From Halorussus salilacus (GTDB lineage Archaea > Halobacteriota > Halobacteria > Halobacteriales > Haladaptataceae): DNA of 64,000 nucleotides. Position 1 is the stretch's first letter; every line of letters begins with the position of its first letter. The notes beneath the pieces are model-generated. The model worked only from the letters and a program-made list of their open reading frames with translations. It did no database searches and had not been told where the DNA came from. A program made the translations under genes and the position numbers. Positions 51,675 through 59,744 of this stretch are shown one piece after another. The DNA is taken from assembly GCF_024138125.1 (NCBI RefSeq), contig NZ_CP099993.1:1240001-1304000 (forward strand). The letters are read 5' to 3'.

Positions 51675-52448
51675 ATGTCATTTGACCGTTTTTTGGAACA
51701 CTACGATAGCGACGCAGGACAGAAGGAACAAATTGGGCTGGCGATTTACTATCTTGAAGCTGAACAAGAGCAGGATGAAGCAAAGCAGGCAGACGTAAAG
51801 GACTTGATTCAACGCTCGCGATCATCTATCTCACCGTCAAGCGTTTCAACCTATTTCAGTCGCCTCCGAGAGACGGGTTGGATTACACCAACCGAAAACG
51901 AGGGATACCGATTGACACATACTGGAGAAGATGAGGTGGTAATGTTGCTTGATGACGAAGCACTTGGTAATCCCCGCAACGAAGGAGAGAGTTTCATTGA
52001 CTCGGAAGTAGTTGATGACGAACGGTACGAGAGACTAATCAAGGACATTAACGACTGCTATCGCTACCGCATCTACGATGGAACAATGGTCCTTACTCGC
52101 AAACTCTTCGAGGACATGGTCTTTGAGATCTTGAAAACGCACTATGCAGGTAGAGATGTGCAGATGTTCTATAATCAGGAAGACGATTGCCACTATTCAT
52201 TCAATGAACTACTCAACAAACTCAAGGACGGCGTTTCGACCTTACGACGCTACTCCCGGGAACTTGATGACGCCTTCGTAGAGGAAGTTCGTGAACTCAA
52301 AAATGCAGGTAACCGAGGTGCTCACTCAATCAGAGTCGATTTTACTGATGATGAAGTTGAGGAGTGGGCAAGCGATGCTACAAGGATGTTTGAGGTTCTC
52401 TACGATGTACTCCTTGGCGCTCGCATTGCAGATGAGCAGGGGAACTAA
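51675..52448 (+). CDS. Winged-helix + DUF4145/HEPN-like protein, second of pair
   Basis: 257 residues. An N-terminal helix-turn-helix-like region (SSISPSSVSTYFSRLRETGWITPTENEGYRLTHTGED, about 50-86) resembles a winged-helix reader. The C-terminal third has VREL-KNAGNRGAHSIR (about 207-222) and a last helix EEWASDATRMFEVLYDVL, which resemble DUF4145/HEPN proteins found in restriction and abortive-infection loci. The R/N...H motif is suggestive but unproven. Starts directly at the stop of the previous gene. Confidence 0.7.
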   Translation: MSFDRFLEHYDSDAGQKEQIGLAIYYLEAEQEQDEAKQADVKDLIQRSRSSISPSSVSTYFSRLRETGWITPTENEGYRLTHTGEDEVVMLLDDEALGNPRNEGESFIDSEVVDDERYERLIKDINDCYRYRIYDGTMVLTRKLFEDMVFEILKTHYAGRDVQMFYNQEDDCHYSFNELLNKLKDGVSTLRRYSRELDDAFVEEVRELKNAGNRGAHSIRVDFTDDEVEEWASDATRMFEVLYDVLLGARIADEQGN

Positions 52449-52583
52449 GCCTCGCTGACTCTCATTTCGCTCTCACGGCTCTTCATGCCGCTCTTAGGAG
52501 GTCCTCAAGGTAAGCAAAGGAGAACATTGGCAAGATATTATCTCTGCGCATATCGCAGTCTACTCGCTCTCACGAGAGATGGG

Positions 52584-52931
52584 CTATACGTCACTCTTTG
52601 GAGCACCTGGCCCCCACGAGTCGTCATGTCCGTCGGCAGACTCCATCTCGTCAATACTCGGTGGTGAATCAAAAGCAGGAACGCCAAACCCCCAGTCCAT
52701 CTCCTCCCAGTGAACCTCGATCTCCAAGTCCTCGGTCAACGTTCGGTGACGATGGGCATCGTCGCTGGCCTGACTTACGTGATTCCTGAGATGGCCAGGT
52801 TCACCGACAACCGTTCGACTACACCCGTCAATCGGACAGGTGTACACCTCGGGGCCGTCCGTCGAACCATCATCCCCGTCTCGGACCTTGCGAATCTGTT
52901 TGAGTTTATCACGGCTTTCGGTCTTACTCAT
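52584..52931 (-). CDS. C2H2-like zinc-finger protein
   Basis: 115 residues. CPIDGCSRTVVGEPGHLRNHVSQASDDAHRH (about 32-62) has the CxxxxC...H...H spacing of an atypical C2H2 finger; the rest is acidic with Trp-rich segments (WEEMDWGFG, DDSWGPG). It overlaps the helicase gene by 8 bp at its start and is the last gene of the leftward operon. It may bind DNA or act with the helicase (inference). Confidence 0.68.
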   Translation of the reverse strand: MSKTESRDKLKQIRKVRDGDDGSTDGPEVYTCPIDGCSRTVVGEPGHLRNHVSQASDDAHRHRTLTEDLEIEVHWEEMDWGFGVPAFDSPPSIDEMESADGHDDSWGPGAPKSDV

Positions 52932-54936
52932 GGGAGTTCCTCCGGGCTTGTTTCATCTGTTCATCGAACTTCCGCTCACGGGCACGATGCATCGTATCCC
53001 GCATCCAGTCAGGGTACCGACGTTCAGGAGGGAGTTCAAATGGGTCGCGACGGGGGATGACGCGGTCTGAGAATGGCCGAGATTCCCTTAAAGAATTCTT
53101 TAAGGAGTGTTCGGCCATTCTTGTAAGATCAACTCTACCCGCGATATTCAACGATTCAACCCCATTAGCGTGCCATTTAGTTCCTCGACCAGCACCGGTC
53201 TTTTCAGCTATGCCCTCCTCGCGGAGTCGGTTGAGTGAATCCATCGCCGTCGACTTCGACAAATCGGCCCGGCGTGCAATTTCTCGACCAGAAATACCGT
53301 CCTCGTTTTCGAGTACAGACAGGACTGCTCGATCACTGTCGTTGCGAAGATTGCCGTGAGGACAAGCATCGAATGATCCGCTTGGCGTTTCCCGACCGAT
53401 CTTCTTGGTTTCGAGCCAGTCAGGAACTAAGCCCGTGGCGATGTAGACTGTCGCTTCAGTGTCGTCTTTTCGACCAGCACGCATCGCCGCCTGAAATACG
53501 CCCCCACGACGATGCATATTGAGGATATCATCTGCGATTGGATTTCCGAGTGAGAGATTCATCCCCTGAGTTTCCTCTACCCGTTCAGCACTTTCGCCGA
53601 ATAGTGCCGTGAGATGCTGGTAGTAACTATCTCCCCGAGAGGGAGCGCCCAGCACTACCAGAAGCTGAGAGTCACCAATTTGGTTCTTCCCCCGGAGGGC
53701 ATCGTAATACAAGTCTTCATCCCAAAGATGATCGAGTCCTCTCTCTTCGAGTTGGTCTCGAATATCCTTGCCAGTTATCAGGTCCGGGCGTTTTCCGTGT
53801 TTTTGGTGAACTTCTCGAAGGTATGCCTCACATTTGGGAATGCTAAGGTTCCCTCCCTGTGCAGGCCATGCGTGGGAGTTCAGTTGGATGAACTCGTATC
53901 CTTTCTCGCGGAGGTATCGGTTACGCTCCTGCTCGCCGAATAGGCGATAGTGCTTGAAGTCCCCACCGAGAACTCGTCTCCACTTCGAGAGGCAAGGCGT
54001 AGCGTCGAGCCCGATGACCGCCTCTGCTCCTGAGAAGTCCGGTAAGTCGAAGAACCACATTGTCGGGGTACCATCATCGTGACCATCTCCGCTTGTCTCG
54101 TATAGTTTTTCGAAGACTGCCGTCCGGTCTCCGGGAAGTTCCGTGTATTTTAGACCGTTATCTAACTTTTTAGCCCCGTAGATAGCGTACGCGATGAGTG
54201 GGGCCTTTGCATGGAAGTCCCCTACTGAATCCCTGTGATCGGTTGGTTCAAGACCGATCTTTCCAAGTTCTTCTAATGCCTTTACTCGGTCATCTCCTTC
54301 GAGACGCCGTAGGCTATCGAAAGGGAAGTCATCAAGCGTATCGATGAACTCTTGCGCTTCCTTAGCCGGGTTTTCGATAACGGTATAGTATTCATCAAAG
54401 GCGTCTTCATCGAGGACGACAACGCGATTCTCGACGTATGCTGGGTTGTACGCCTGCACGAAATTTCCTACGAGGAGATCGAGACCGTCCGCGTCAATCT
54501 GAGTGACTCGTTCGCAGTATGGACAACTGTTCTCTCCCCGCTGGCATGGAAGATCGAACTCTCGATGAATCTCACCCGGTGACCAGCCGTTATTGCGAGC
54601 GTTTCGCGCTTCTTGAGCGACCGGGTCATCTCGATAGGAAGGATTCTCGTCTCGTAGCGTTGGGCAGAATTCTCGCTTCGGAAGTTTCTCAACCCCGACT
54701 CCGTCCTCCTTGCCCCAGTCCTCGAATTGGTCGTAGTTATCGGTCAGATTCGTGAGAACCGTGACCGGCATAGCATCGGCAACCTTCGGAATACTTCGTG
54801 ACTTTCCTATGCCGGGGAGAACATCGAACAGCGCGGTCTCTCCGTTGAGCGCAGCTTCCGTAATACCGTATTTCAGGACTTCTCGCGGAGGTTGCCGCCC
54901 GGTAGGTCTTTTACTTAGGGGCTTCTTTTTGCTCAT
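52924..54936 (-). CDS. Helicase-like protein with C-terminal winged helix
   Basis: 670 residues. Helicase-type motifs are ALFDVLPGIGKSRSIPKVAD (motif I, about 34-53), VVVLDEDAFDE (motif II, about 171-181), VIGLDATPCLSKW (motif III-like, about 306-318) and FQAAMRAGRKDDTEATVYIATG (motif VI-like, about 486-507). A winged helix follows (AVLSVLENEDGISGREIARRADLSKSTAMDSLNRL, about 546-580). It is probably the replication or unwinding protein of the element. It is preceded by an overlapping small frame; an internal Zn pair CPYC is present. Confidence 0.82.
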   Translation of the reverse strand: MSKKKPLSKRPTGRQPPREVLKYGITEAALNGETALFDVLPGIGKSRSIPKVADAMPVTVLTNLTDNYDQFEDWGKEDGVGVEKLPKREFCPTLRDENPSYRDDPVAQEARNARNNGWSPGEIHREFDLPCQRGENSCPYCERVTQIDADGLDLLVGNFVQAYNPAYVENRVVVLDEDAFDEYYTVIENPAKEAQEFIDTLDDFPFDSLRRLEGDDRVKALEELGKIGLEPTDHRDSVGDFHAKAPLIAYAIYGAKKLDNGLKYTELPGDRTAVFEKLYETSGDGHDDGTPTMWFFDLPDFSGAEAVIGLDATPCLSKWRRVLGGDFKHYRLFGEQERNRYLREKGYEFIQLNSHAWPAQGGNLSIPKCEAYLREVHQKHGKRPDLITGKDIRDQLEERGLDHLWDEDLYYDALRGKNQIGDSQLLVVLGAPSRGDSYYQHLTALFGESAERVEETQGMNLSLGNPIADDILNMHRRGGVFQAAMRAGRKDDTEATVYIATGLVPDWLETKKIGRETPSGSFDACPHGNLRNDSDRAVLSVLENEDGISGREIARRADLSKSTAMDSLNRLREEGIAEKTGAGRGTKWHANGVESLNIAGRVDLTRMAEHSLKNSLRESRPFSDRVIPRRDPFELPPERRYPDWMRDTMHRARERKFDEQMKQARRNSHE

Positions 54937-55081
54937 GTCGAAGGGCTCCCTCCTTCGGCGACTGGAACTTGGTTCCCTCCGAGTTCCGATGTACCACGTC
55001 GAGCCAACTTCGGATGGCGTCGGGTCCGTTCTGACCCACCCTGTTCGACAGTTCGTCGATTTGGGGGTTCCGAGTGCCCAC
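54911..55081 (-). CDS. Possible 56-residue protein overlapping the helicase start
   Basis: A GTG at 55081 opens a frame of balanced composition (starting VGTRNPQIDELSNRV, then a helix IRSWLDVVHR) that ends 26 bp inside the helicase gene. The competing ATG frame at about 55110 is arginine-rich and less likely. Its place between the RHH-like gene and the helicase in a leftward operon supports it, but no homologue comes to mind. Confidence 0.4.
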   Translation of the reverse strand: MGTRNPQIDELSNRVGQNGPDAIRSWLDVVHRNSEGTKFQSPKEGALRHEQKEAPK

Positions 55082-55119
55082 CTCGCCCCCTGTCCTTCGT
55101 TACGTTCATTGTCTTAGTC

Positions 55120-55251
55120 CTACTTGTCGGGATCCAACTCTTCGGCAGCTTTCTGCACGAACTCGTCCCACGTAACTCCGAGCTTTGCTTTGGTCACTCG
55201 GGCTTCATCACGGGTCGATTCCTCGGCAGGGATAATTGGCTTGGAAGCCAT
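55120..55251 (-). CDS. 43-residue ribbon-helix-helix-like protein
   Basis: Short gene that heads the leftward operon. ATG at 55251, about 26 nt after GTTTTATGGG (about 55277-55285), so leaderless. The pattern STRDEARVTKAKLGVTWDEFVQKAAEEL (about 12-39) matches the helix-turn-helix half of RHH proteins, lacking only the initial strand. Such proteins act as plasmid copy-number or autoregulators. Family placement is by pattern only. Confidence 0.55.
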   Translation of the reverse strand: MASKPIIPAEESTRDEARVTKAKLGVTWDEFVQKAAEELDPDK

Positions 55252-55626
55252 GTCAAAGGTTTAGAATTACTGACCCATAAAACGCCAAGTAAGTTATTAC
55301 GAATACGAAGTATGAAATTTATTCCCCGAAAGTGTACCGACTGAAACTGAGAATCTCATCGGAGTCAGTAGTAGCAATAGAAGCCGTTAGACCCCATCGC
55401 ATGAATTTGCCGTGAGCGGCTCCCTCTCGAATTTGAGGTTCTATCAGACCGATTCCTCTGCAAATGATGAGAAATTGATTGAGCGGCGCGAGAGCGGCTC
55501 CTATGAAGAGGTAAGAGGACACTTCTCGTCTAGAAACTCGATTTGGCCTTTAGAACCCCTGATTGTACGATATTCGGTCGAATTACCCGGTAACCTCTTT
55601 GGCGTATACGAGTATTCTCAAATGTA
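55252..55626. other. 375-bp divergent intergenic region of the element
   Basis: Between the leftward helicase operon and the rightward run. It has AT-rich stretches (TAAGTTATTACGAATACG near 55290) and a direct repeat GAGCGGCTCC at about 55414 and 55492. Divergent promoters must lie here; an origin of replication is possible. A GTG-started hydrophobic frame on the minus strand (55319-55522, 67 residues) is not well supported. Confidence 0.5.
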
Positions 55627-56187
55627 ATGTCAGAAAGACTGTCGAAGGCACAGAGGGAGAAGGTACAGGAACTGATTGACGAGCGGGTTGAGGATATCAG
55701 ACGCGCCGCCCTGAAACTCAAGATAGAACAACTGACAGGGGAAGTCCTTGGCGAACTCCATAACCGTGGTGTAGATACCGACCCCGAAGGCATCGATATG
55801 GTGGAGATAGCTCGGGAGTGCGTATTGGACGTGATGTTCGGAGATGAGACATCAGCAGAGACCATCGAGATTCCAGTCGGTGGTCGGCATAACCACGGCC
55901 ACACTACGGAAGTCACTCTGGAAACAGAGGATGCGCCGGAGACGTATCTTGAGGAAGTCCCCATCGAGGACGGAGAAGACCCCGAAACTGTAGAGGTCGA
56001 ACGAGTTGAGCCATCCGGTGACCCTCGACTGAACGGAGAACTCAGCTCCTCCGAGATAACCCGGGCTTTCCAAGAGGGACTAACTCCCGAGATGATTCTA
56101 GGGGACCGTCACACGAATGACGAGGATACGTCTGAAGAGCCGAACCCGGAAGATGTACCCAGAGCCGGACTACCGTGGTACCAGTAA
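55627..56187 (+). CDS. Hypothetical acidic protein of the element
   Basis: 186 residues. N-terminal helices AQREKVQELIDERVEDIRRAALKLKIEQLTGEVLGELHNRGVD (about 8-50) look coiled-coil-like, followed by acidic, proline-rich linkers (EEVPIEDGEDPETVEVERVEPSGDP) and a short helical end. No known domain. First gene of the rightward run; the ATG follows a TGTA.ATG context directly. Confidence 0.65.
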   Translation: MSERLSKAQREKVQELIDERVEDIRRAALKLKIEQLTGEVLGELHNRGVDTDPEGIDMVEIARECVLDVMFGDETSAETIEIPVGGRHNHGHTTEVTLETEDAPETYLEEVPIEDGEDPETVEVERVEPSGDPRLNGELSSSEITRAFQEGLTPEMILGDRHTNDEDTSEEPNPEDVPRAGLPWYQ

Positions 56188-56189
56188 CA

Positions 56190-56396
56190 ATGAGTACGAG
56201 TGATTCCCTCAACGCGACGCCCAAAGACGCAGATCGGGTAGTGAAGATGGAGACGAACAGGGTCTACAATCCCGTCGTGAGTACAGAAGAGGTCGCCGAA
56301 GAACTTGGGATTGGTACGGAAGAGACGTTCGAGCTACTCGAAGAAGCCCCAAGACCCTCAGGAAAGCAAGTTGGGGATACTCACGTCTGGTGGTAA
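56190..56396 (+). CDS. Hypothetical protein with a helix-turn-helix-like segment
   Basis: 68 residues, ATG two nt after the previous stop. VVSTEEVAEELGIGTEETFELLEEAP (about 29-54) reads like an HTH with a recognition-type helix, suggesting a small DNA-binding protein. It ends THVWW. No family assigned. Confidence 0.55.
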   Translation: MSTSDSLNATPKDADRVVKMETNRVYNPVVSTEEVAEELGIGTEETFELLEEAPRPSGKQVGDTHVWW

Positions 56397-56485
56397 TAGG
56401 GATACAGAAAAGGGTCAAGAACGATGGAAATTGGACCTAATCCCTCTCGTCATCACCACACGTCCGAATCTCTCCAATCAATCCT

Positions 56486-57037
56486 ATGACGGACGATATC
56501 TGTGGCGCGACGAACCGTCACGGTGAACCCTGCCAGCAACCTGCTGGATGGGGAACCGACCACGTCGGAAAGGGTCGGTGCAAACTGCATGGTGGTAATG
56601 CAGGTGCGCCAGCGGATAATCAGAACGCCTCCAAACACGGGCTCAACGCTGACCTGCATCACTACTACCGGGACCTCCCACCTGAACAGAAGGAGTTCAT
56701 CGAGAAGATTGCCGCGACAATCGAGGATCGAGTTCGAGAGAACACGGGAACAGTCGACTATATGGACCGGGTCTTGTCCAAACAAGTGGCGATTCAACTC
56801 CACATCTCCTCGAAGGCGTCGGCATACATAGAGAAGGAGTCGGGGCTGGTTCAGGACGTTCCTGCAAGAGGTTCGACTCGCAAGGAAGCGGCTCCACTCC
56901 TCGAAGAGGTTCGTCGATACGATGACTCGATATTCAGAAATCTCAAGAAACTCGGTGTTCTCGACGACCCCGATTCACAGAAAGCTGATGCACTGGAATC
57001 TTGGCGCGATTTCATCGAGAAGAGCTACGATTCGTGA
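56486..57037 (+). CDS. HGG-motif, terminase-small-subunit-like protein
   Basis: 183 residues. CGATNRHGEPCQQPAGWGTDHVGKGRCKLHGGNAGAP (about 6-42) is the Cys/His cluster followed by CKLHGG, seen in small terminase-like and HGGxSTG proteins of phages and their parasites. The rest is helical. If it acts as a terminase small subunit, the element would carry DNA-packaging functions, yet no large terminase is present. ATG at 56486. Confidence 0.7.
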   Translation: MTDDICGATNRHGEPCQQPAGWGTDHVGKGRCKLHGGNAGAPADNQNASKHGLNADLHHYYRDLPPEQKEFIEKIAATIEDRVRENTGTVDYMDRVLSKQVAIQLHISSKASAYIEKESGLVQDVPARGSTRKEAAPLLEEVRRYDDSIFRNLKKLGVLDDPDSQKADALESWRDFIEKSYDS

Positions 57038-57478
57038 GCCGCCGTGAACGAGGTCCTATGCGATTTTTCGATTCATCAGGTTCATTCCTCTGCTCCAGAT
57101 AACAATTGGCAAATGACGGCAGATATAGCCGTCTCTGCGAAAGTGGGTGTCAGAAGGTGGACTTGAAACGTGACCCCCGGTCCCTTTCGTGCCTCGACGC
57201 ACCTCGGTCATGGACGGGATATCCTCTTTAGCCCAACCCCCCGTTTTCGAAATACGGCGCAATAGTATTCAGAGTATCAAAATCTTCCGGAGAATGCTCG
57301 TAAGAGGGATCTGTGCCGGAGAGGTCAATTCCCTAATGAGATAGCAGTGAGGCTGGTTCACAGGTAGGTGAATGATCCTTACTGGAGCCTCACCGAGTTC
57401 AGGTGTGACCCCGTAATGGAGATAGGGAACATATTCAGAAGAGAAAGAATTGTAAATCTACCAAAGGTGGTGGCGAGT
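57038..57478. other. 441-bp region without a supported gene
   Basis: No reliable coding frame. A minus-strand frame (57056-57262) has low support. TGTAAATCTACC (about 57450-57461) is the probable promoter of the pentapeptide-repeat gene. No other sites are evident. Confidence 0.55.
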
Positions 57479-58618
57479 ATGGAAAGTTCACCCTCTGACC
57501 GATGTTGTTACACATGGCCAGAGGACCATGCAGTTGATGATCGACCTAATCAACAGAGTTCGTGCTGGCGGAAGGCGTATTCCGAAGAAGCAGACCATTG
57601 TCTCTGGCATGCAAACCCGAATAGTGTGTCAAAGTCTGCTGAAGAACTCAGGGTTGTTTGCTCGGATACCGAGGTCCGGGAACAGTGTTCAGGATACTCC
57701 GAGTTACTTGACGGAGCCAAGCTATCGGGTGTAAATCTCGAAGATTCCCTTTCATTTACAAACGTCGCGTTGCGAGACGCGGTTCTTCCGGGGTCGAATC
57801 TCTCCGGAGTGGTCCTAAAGGATGCGGATCTCACTGACGCAGTTCTTTGGGATGCTGATCTTTCTAACGCAAATCTTTCAAAAGCGGACCTTTCCGACGC
57901 AGATCTTCGGGATATAGACCTTTCCGATGCAAACCTATCAAATTCCGACCTCTCTGACGCAGATCTTCTGGATGCTGATCTCTCTAATGCTTCACTCAGA
58001 GGTGCAACTCTCACCGGTGCAGACATTCGGGAAGCAGATATCACGGGAGTATCCGTAACCGGAGCGACGACTTGCAAGCGTCTATTTGAGGGGTATGATG
58101 GTGAGATATCGACTGAAGATAGTTTCATACCAATGCGTCTCCGGAAGTGGCACTTCGGCTCAAACTTCGGACCTAGAGAATGGGAATCAACTGCACGAGC
58201 TTACCATGAGCTCAAATCCATATTAAGTGATCATGGATTAGTGGGTCAGTCTAGAGACATATATGTGAGGGAACGCCGGGCCCGTAGCCTTGAAGCGAAG
58301 GCTGATGGGGGTTCCCTGAATCTCAGGTATTGTGGTTCGCTTCTCTCTCAACTCTTTACCGGATACGGTGTTAAAGTTCGAAACCTCTTGGGTTGGATGG
58401 TAGCGTTATTTCTCTTTTCGACATCGATTTACGTTATCGCGGGTGTTGAGGAGAGTCTCATGAGGAATATTTCCTACAGTGTTCTTGCCTTCACGGTTGC
58501 TCCTCCAAAGATTCCTTCAGGTACTGGAGTACAATTTGTCATGATGATAGAAACGTTCTTTGGAACACTTTCGATAGTGCTATTAGGTTACATCCTTGGC
58601 AACCGAGAACGGTTTTGA
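57479..58618 (+). CDS. Pentapeptide-repeat protein fused to an ion-channel-like domain
   Basis: 379 residues. An N-terminal Cys-rich CCYTWP...CLWH domain is followed by about fifteen pentapeptide repeats, A(D/N)LSx type (about residues 85-195), forming a right-handed quadrilateral helix, then two membrane helices with a pore-like TVAPPKIPSGTG segment (about 340-379). Such fusions resemble potassium-channel-like haloarchaeal proteins. The ATG at 57479 is leaderless (TATA at 57450); a GTG at 57368 would add 37 residues. It may depolarise the membrane when triggered, but this is inference. Confidence 0.8.
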   Translation: MESSPSDRCCYTWPEDHAVDDRPNQQSSCWRKAYSEEADHCLWHANPNSVSKSAEELRVVCSDTEVREQCSGYSELLDGAKLSGVNLEDSLSFTNVALRDAVLPGSNLSGVVLKDADLTDAVLWDADLSNANLSKADLSDADLRDIDLSDANLSNSDLSDADLLDADLSNASLRGATLTGADIREADITGVSVTGATTCKRLFEGYDGEISTEDSFIPMRLRKWHFGSNFGPREWESTARAYHELKSILSDHGLVGQSRDIYVRERRARSLEAKADGGSLNLRYCGSLLSQLFTGYGVKVRNLLGWMVALFLFSTSIYVIAGVEESLMRNISYSVLAFTVAPPKIPSGTGVQFVMMIETFFGTLSIVLLGYILGNRERF

Positions 58619-58667
58619 TAGTTGCAGAGAGGCAAGGTTCTCGAAGAGGCACCCAAAATTGGAGCTA

Positions 58668-59081
58668 CTATGGCCAGTCAACCTCATCTGCGTTTTCTTG
58701 TCCGGGATATGGAGGCCAACGGCCGTGTTCATTTGGGCCGTATTCTTCTGGACGAGCTATCTCTGACCGCTCTCGTACAACTCGGTCAGTAACTTTAATC
58801 GCTACGTCATTACGCTTGTGGACTCCAAATACTCGTTCGTCTTGGTATTGGAATTCCCAATACTGGTGGTCGTCGAGGAAGATTAACCCTGGTTCCTTGC
58901 AACCAGGTCGTCCGCAGGTCGCGGCCGTATCGGGATATCCGATAGGTTTGACGGCCGCGATGTAGGTGTACCCATCCTTCCGTTCCTGCGGCCCCCCACC
59001 GTGAACGTGCCCATTACAGCGACTGAGCATAGAAAGGAGGTCAATCCCCTTCCCTATAAAGAAGCTTCTCGACGCCGTCAT
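58668..59081 (-). CDS. Hypothetical protein, last gene of the element
   Basis: 137 residues on the minus strand. CGRPGCKEPGLIFLDDHQYWEFQYQDERVFGVHKRND (about 61-97) contains a CxxxxC pair and aromatic-rich strands; the N-terminal part has CNGHVHGGG. No family recognised. An ATG at 59030 is an alternative start (87 bp shorter frame from CNGH); a TTTAATCTTA box at about 59091-59101 serves either. Confidence 0.55.
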   Translation of the reverse strand: MTASRSFFIGKGIDLLSMLSRCNGHVHGGGPQERKDGYTYIAAVKPIGYPDTAATCGRPGCKEPGLIFLDDHQYWEFQYQDERVFGVHKRNDVAIKVTDRVVRERSEIARPEEYGPNEHGRWPPYPGQENADEVDWP

Positions 59082-59406
59082 TAGTAGGAGATAAGATTAA
59101 ACCAGGCTATTCCCTTGTCCCATTCAGGAATTCGGTCTCAAGCGCAGTCAGCCGCCTTAGAATTTGATTCAGAGCGATTGGGAAGCCATGGAGCTTCAAG
59201 AATCTCGAATATCGTCGTGTCACGGTCTGCGTGTACCGTGTACGGGAGCACGAGTAATTACAAGGGCCTCGCAATTCAATTGAGAGCGAAGCGCCCGAAG
59301 ACGTTAGGGCGCGAGCTAAACCATGGTCAAATCTCAGGGCGGTTTTCGGAAGATAATGGCCGGAAGGCGTTGCTGGCTGGTGAATGAGGACCGAGTAAAT
59401 TTCGGA
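59082..59406. other. 325-bp region, nothing convincing
   Basis: Between the last gene of the element and tRNA-Phe. Frames on both strands overlap the tRNA or lack starts. The promoter of the minus gene at 58668 sits at its left edge. Confidence 0.55.
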
Positions 59407-59429
59407 TGCCGCCTCCCGGATTTGAACCG
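59406..59429. other. attR within tRNA-Phe
   Basis: The 24 bp identical to 49427-49450, covering the T-arm and acceptor 3' strand of tRNA-Phe. The tRNA stays intact after integration. Confidence 0.85.
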
Positions 59430-59480
59430 GGGACAGCTCGATCTTCAGTCGAGTGCTCTCCCAGTCTGAGCTAAGGCGGC
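59407..59480 (-). tRNA. tRNA-Phe (GAA)
   Basis: 74-nt cloverleaf on the minus strand. Acceptor GCCGCCT/AGGCGGC with discriminator A; D arm TAGCTCAGACTGGGAGAGC; anticodon stem CTCGA/TCGAG with loop CTGAAGA and anticodon GAA (Phe); T arm CCCCGGTTCAAATCCGGG. No intron, CCA not encoded. Its 3' end is the integration site of the adjacent element. Confidence 0.97.
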
Positions 59481-59597
59481 GCACTTGCAACGAGGCGTAT
59501 GGCAAAGAAAAGGGTTTCGAAAGGCGGCGAGGGCGCGGCGGCCGCCGCGCCCTCGCCCGGGCGAAGCCCTTTGTTCCTCGGGAACGAACCGCACGCC

Positions 59598-59699
59598 ATG
59601 GGCGAGCGCGCGTGCTACCTCGACTTCTGTCCGGAGTGTGACGCACAGGTCACCGTCGCCGACGAGGAGTGTCCCGACTGCGGGGCCGACCTCGGGTAG
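59598..59699 (+). CDS. 33-residue CPxCG zinc-ribbon protein
   Basis: Tiny zinc-ribbon (MGERACYLDFCPECDAQ... CPDCGADLG) with two CPxC(D/G) knuckles, typical of haloarchaeal small zinc proteins (DUF7563-like). The ATG at 59598 is chosen over the in-frame ATG at 59499, whose added Ala/Pro-rich stretch is unlike this family. A CCCTTTGTT box lies about 27 nt ahead. Confidence 0.75.
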   Translation: MGERACYLDFCPECDAQVTVADEECPDCGADLG

Positions 59700-59744
59700 T
59701 CGGCGCGAGGATGTCCACGAAAGCCGAGCGGTTCTCCGGGGCGG

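Larger units (their letters stand above)
49427..59429. mobile_element. Integrated element (about 10 kb) in tRNA-Phe
   Basis: Bounded by a 24-bp direct repeat of the tRNA-Phe 3' end, with the intact tRNA at the right. It encodes a tyrosine integrase beside attL, a replication-type helicase with a small RHH-like protein, a terminase-small-subunit-like protein and several unknowns, and is visibly more AT-rich than the host. No capsid or portal genes are recognisable, so an integrative plasmid or a virus remnant/satellite is more likely than a full provirus. Confidence 0.85.

Noticed and set aside
55319-55522. 67-residue hydrophobic frame with GTG start
   Set aside because: Weak start signal and no recognisable motif; left as part of the intergenic entry.
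57056-57262. 68-codon minus-strand frame
   Set aside because: No promoter or start signal, basic composition unlike neighbouring proteins.
59107-59646. 179-codon minus-strand frame
   Set aside because: It runs straight through tRNA-Phe and is rich in Arg/Ser, so it is not credible as a gene.
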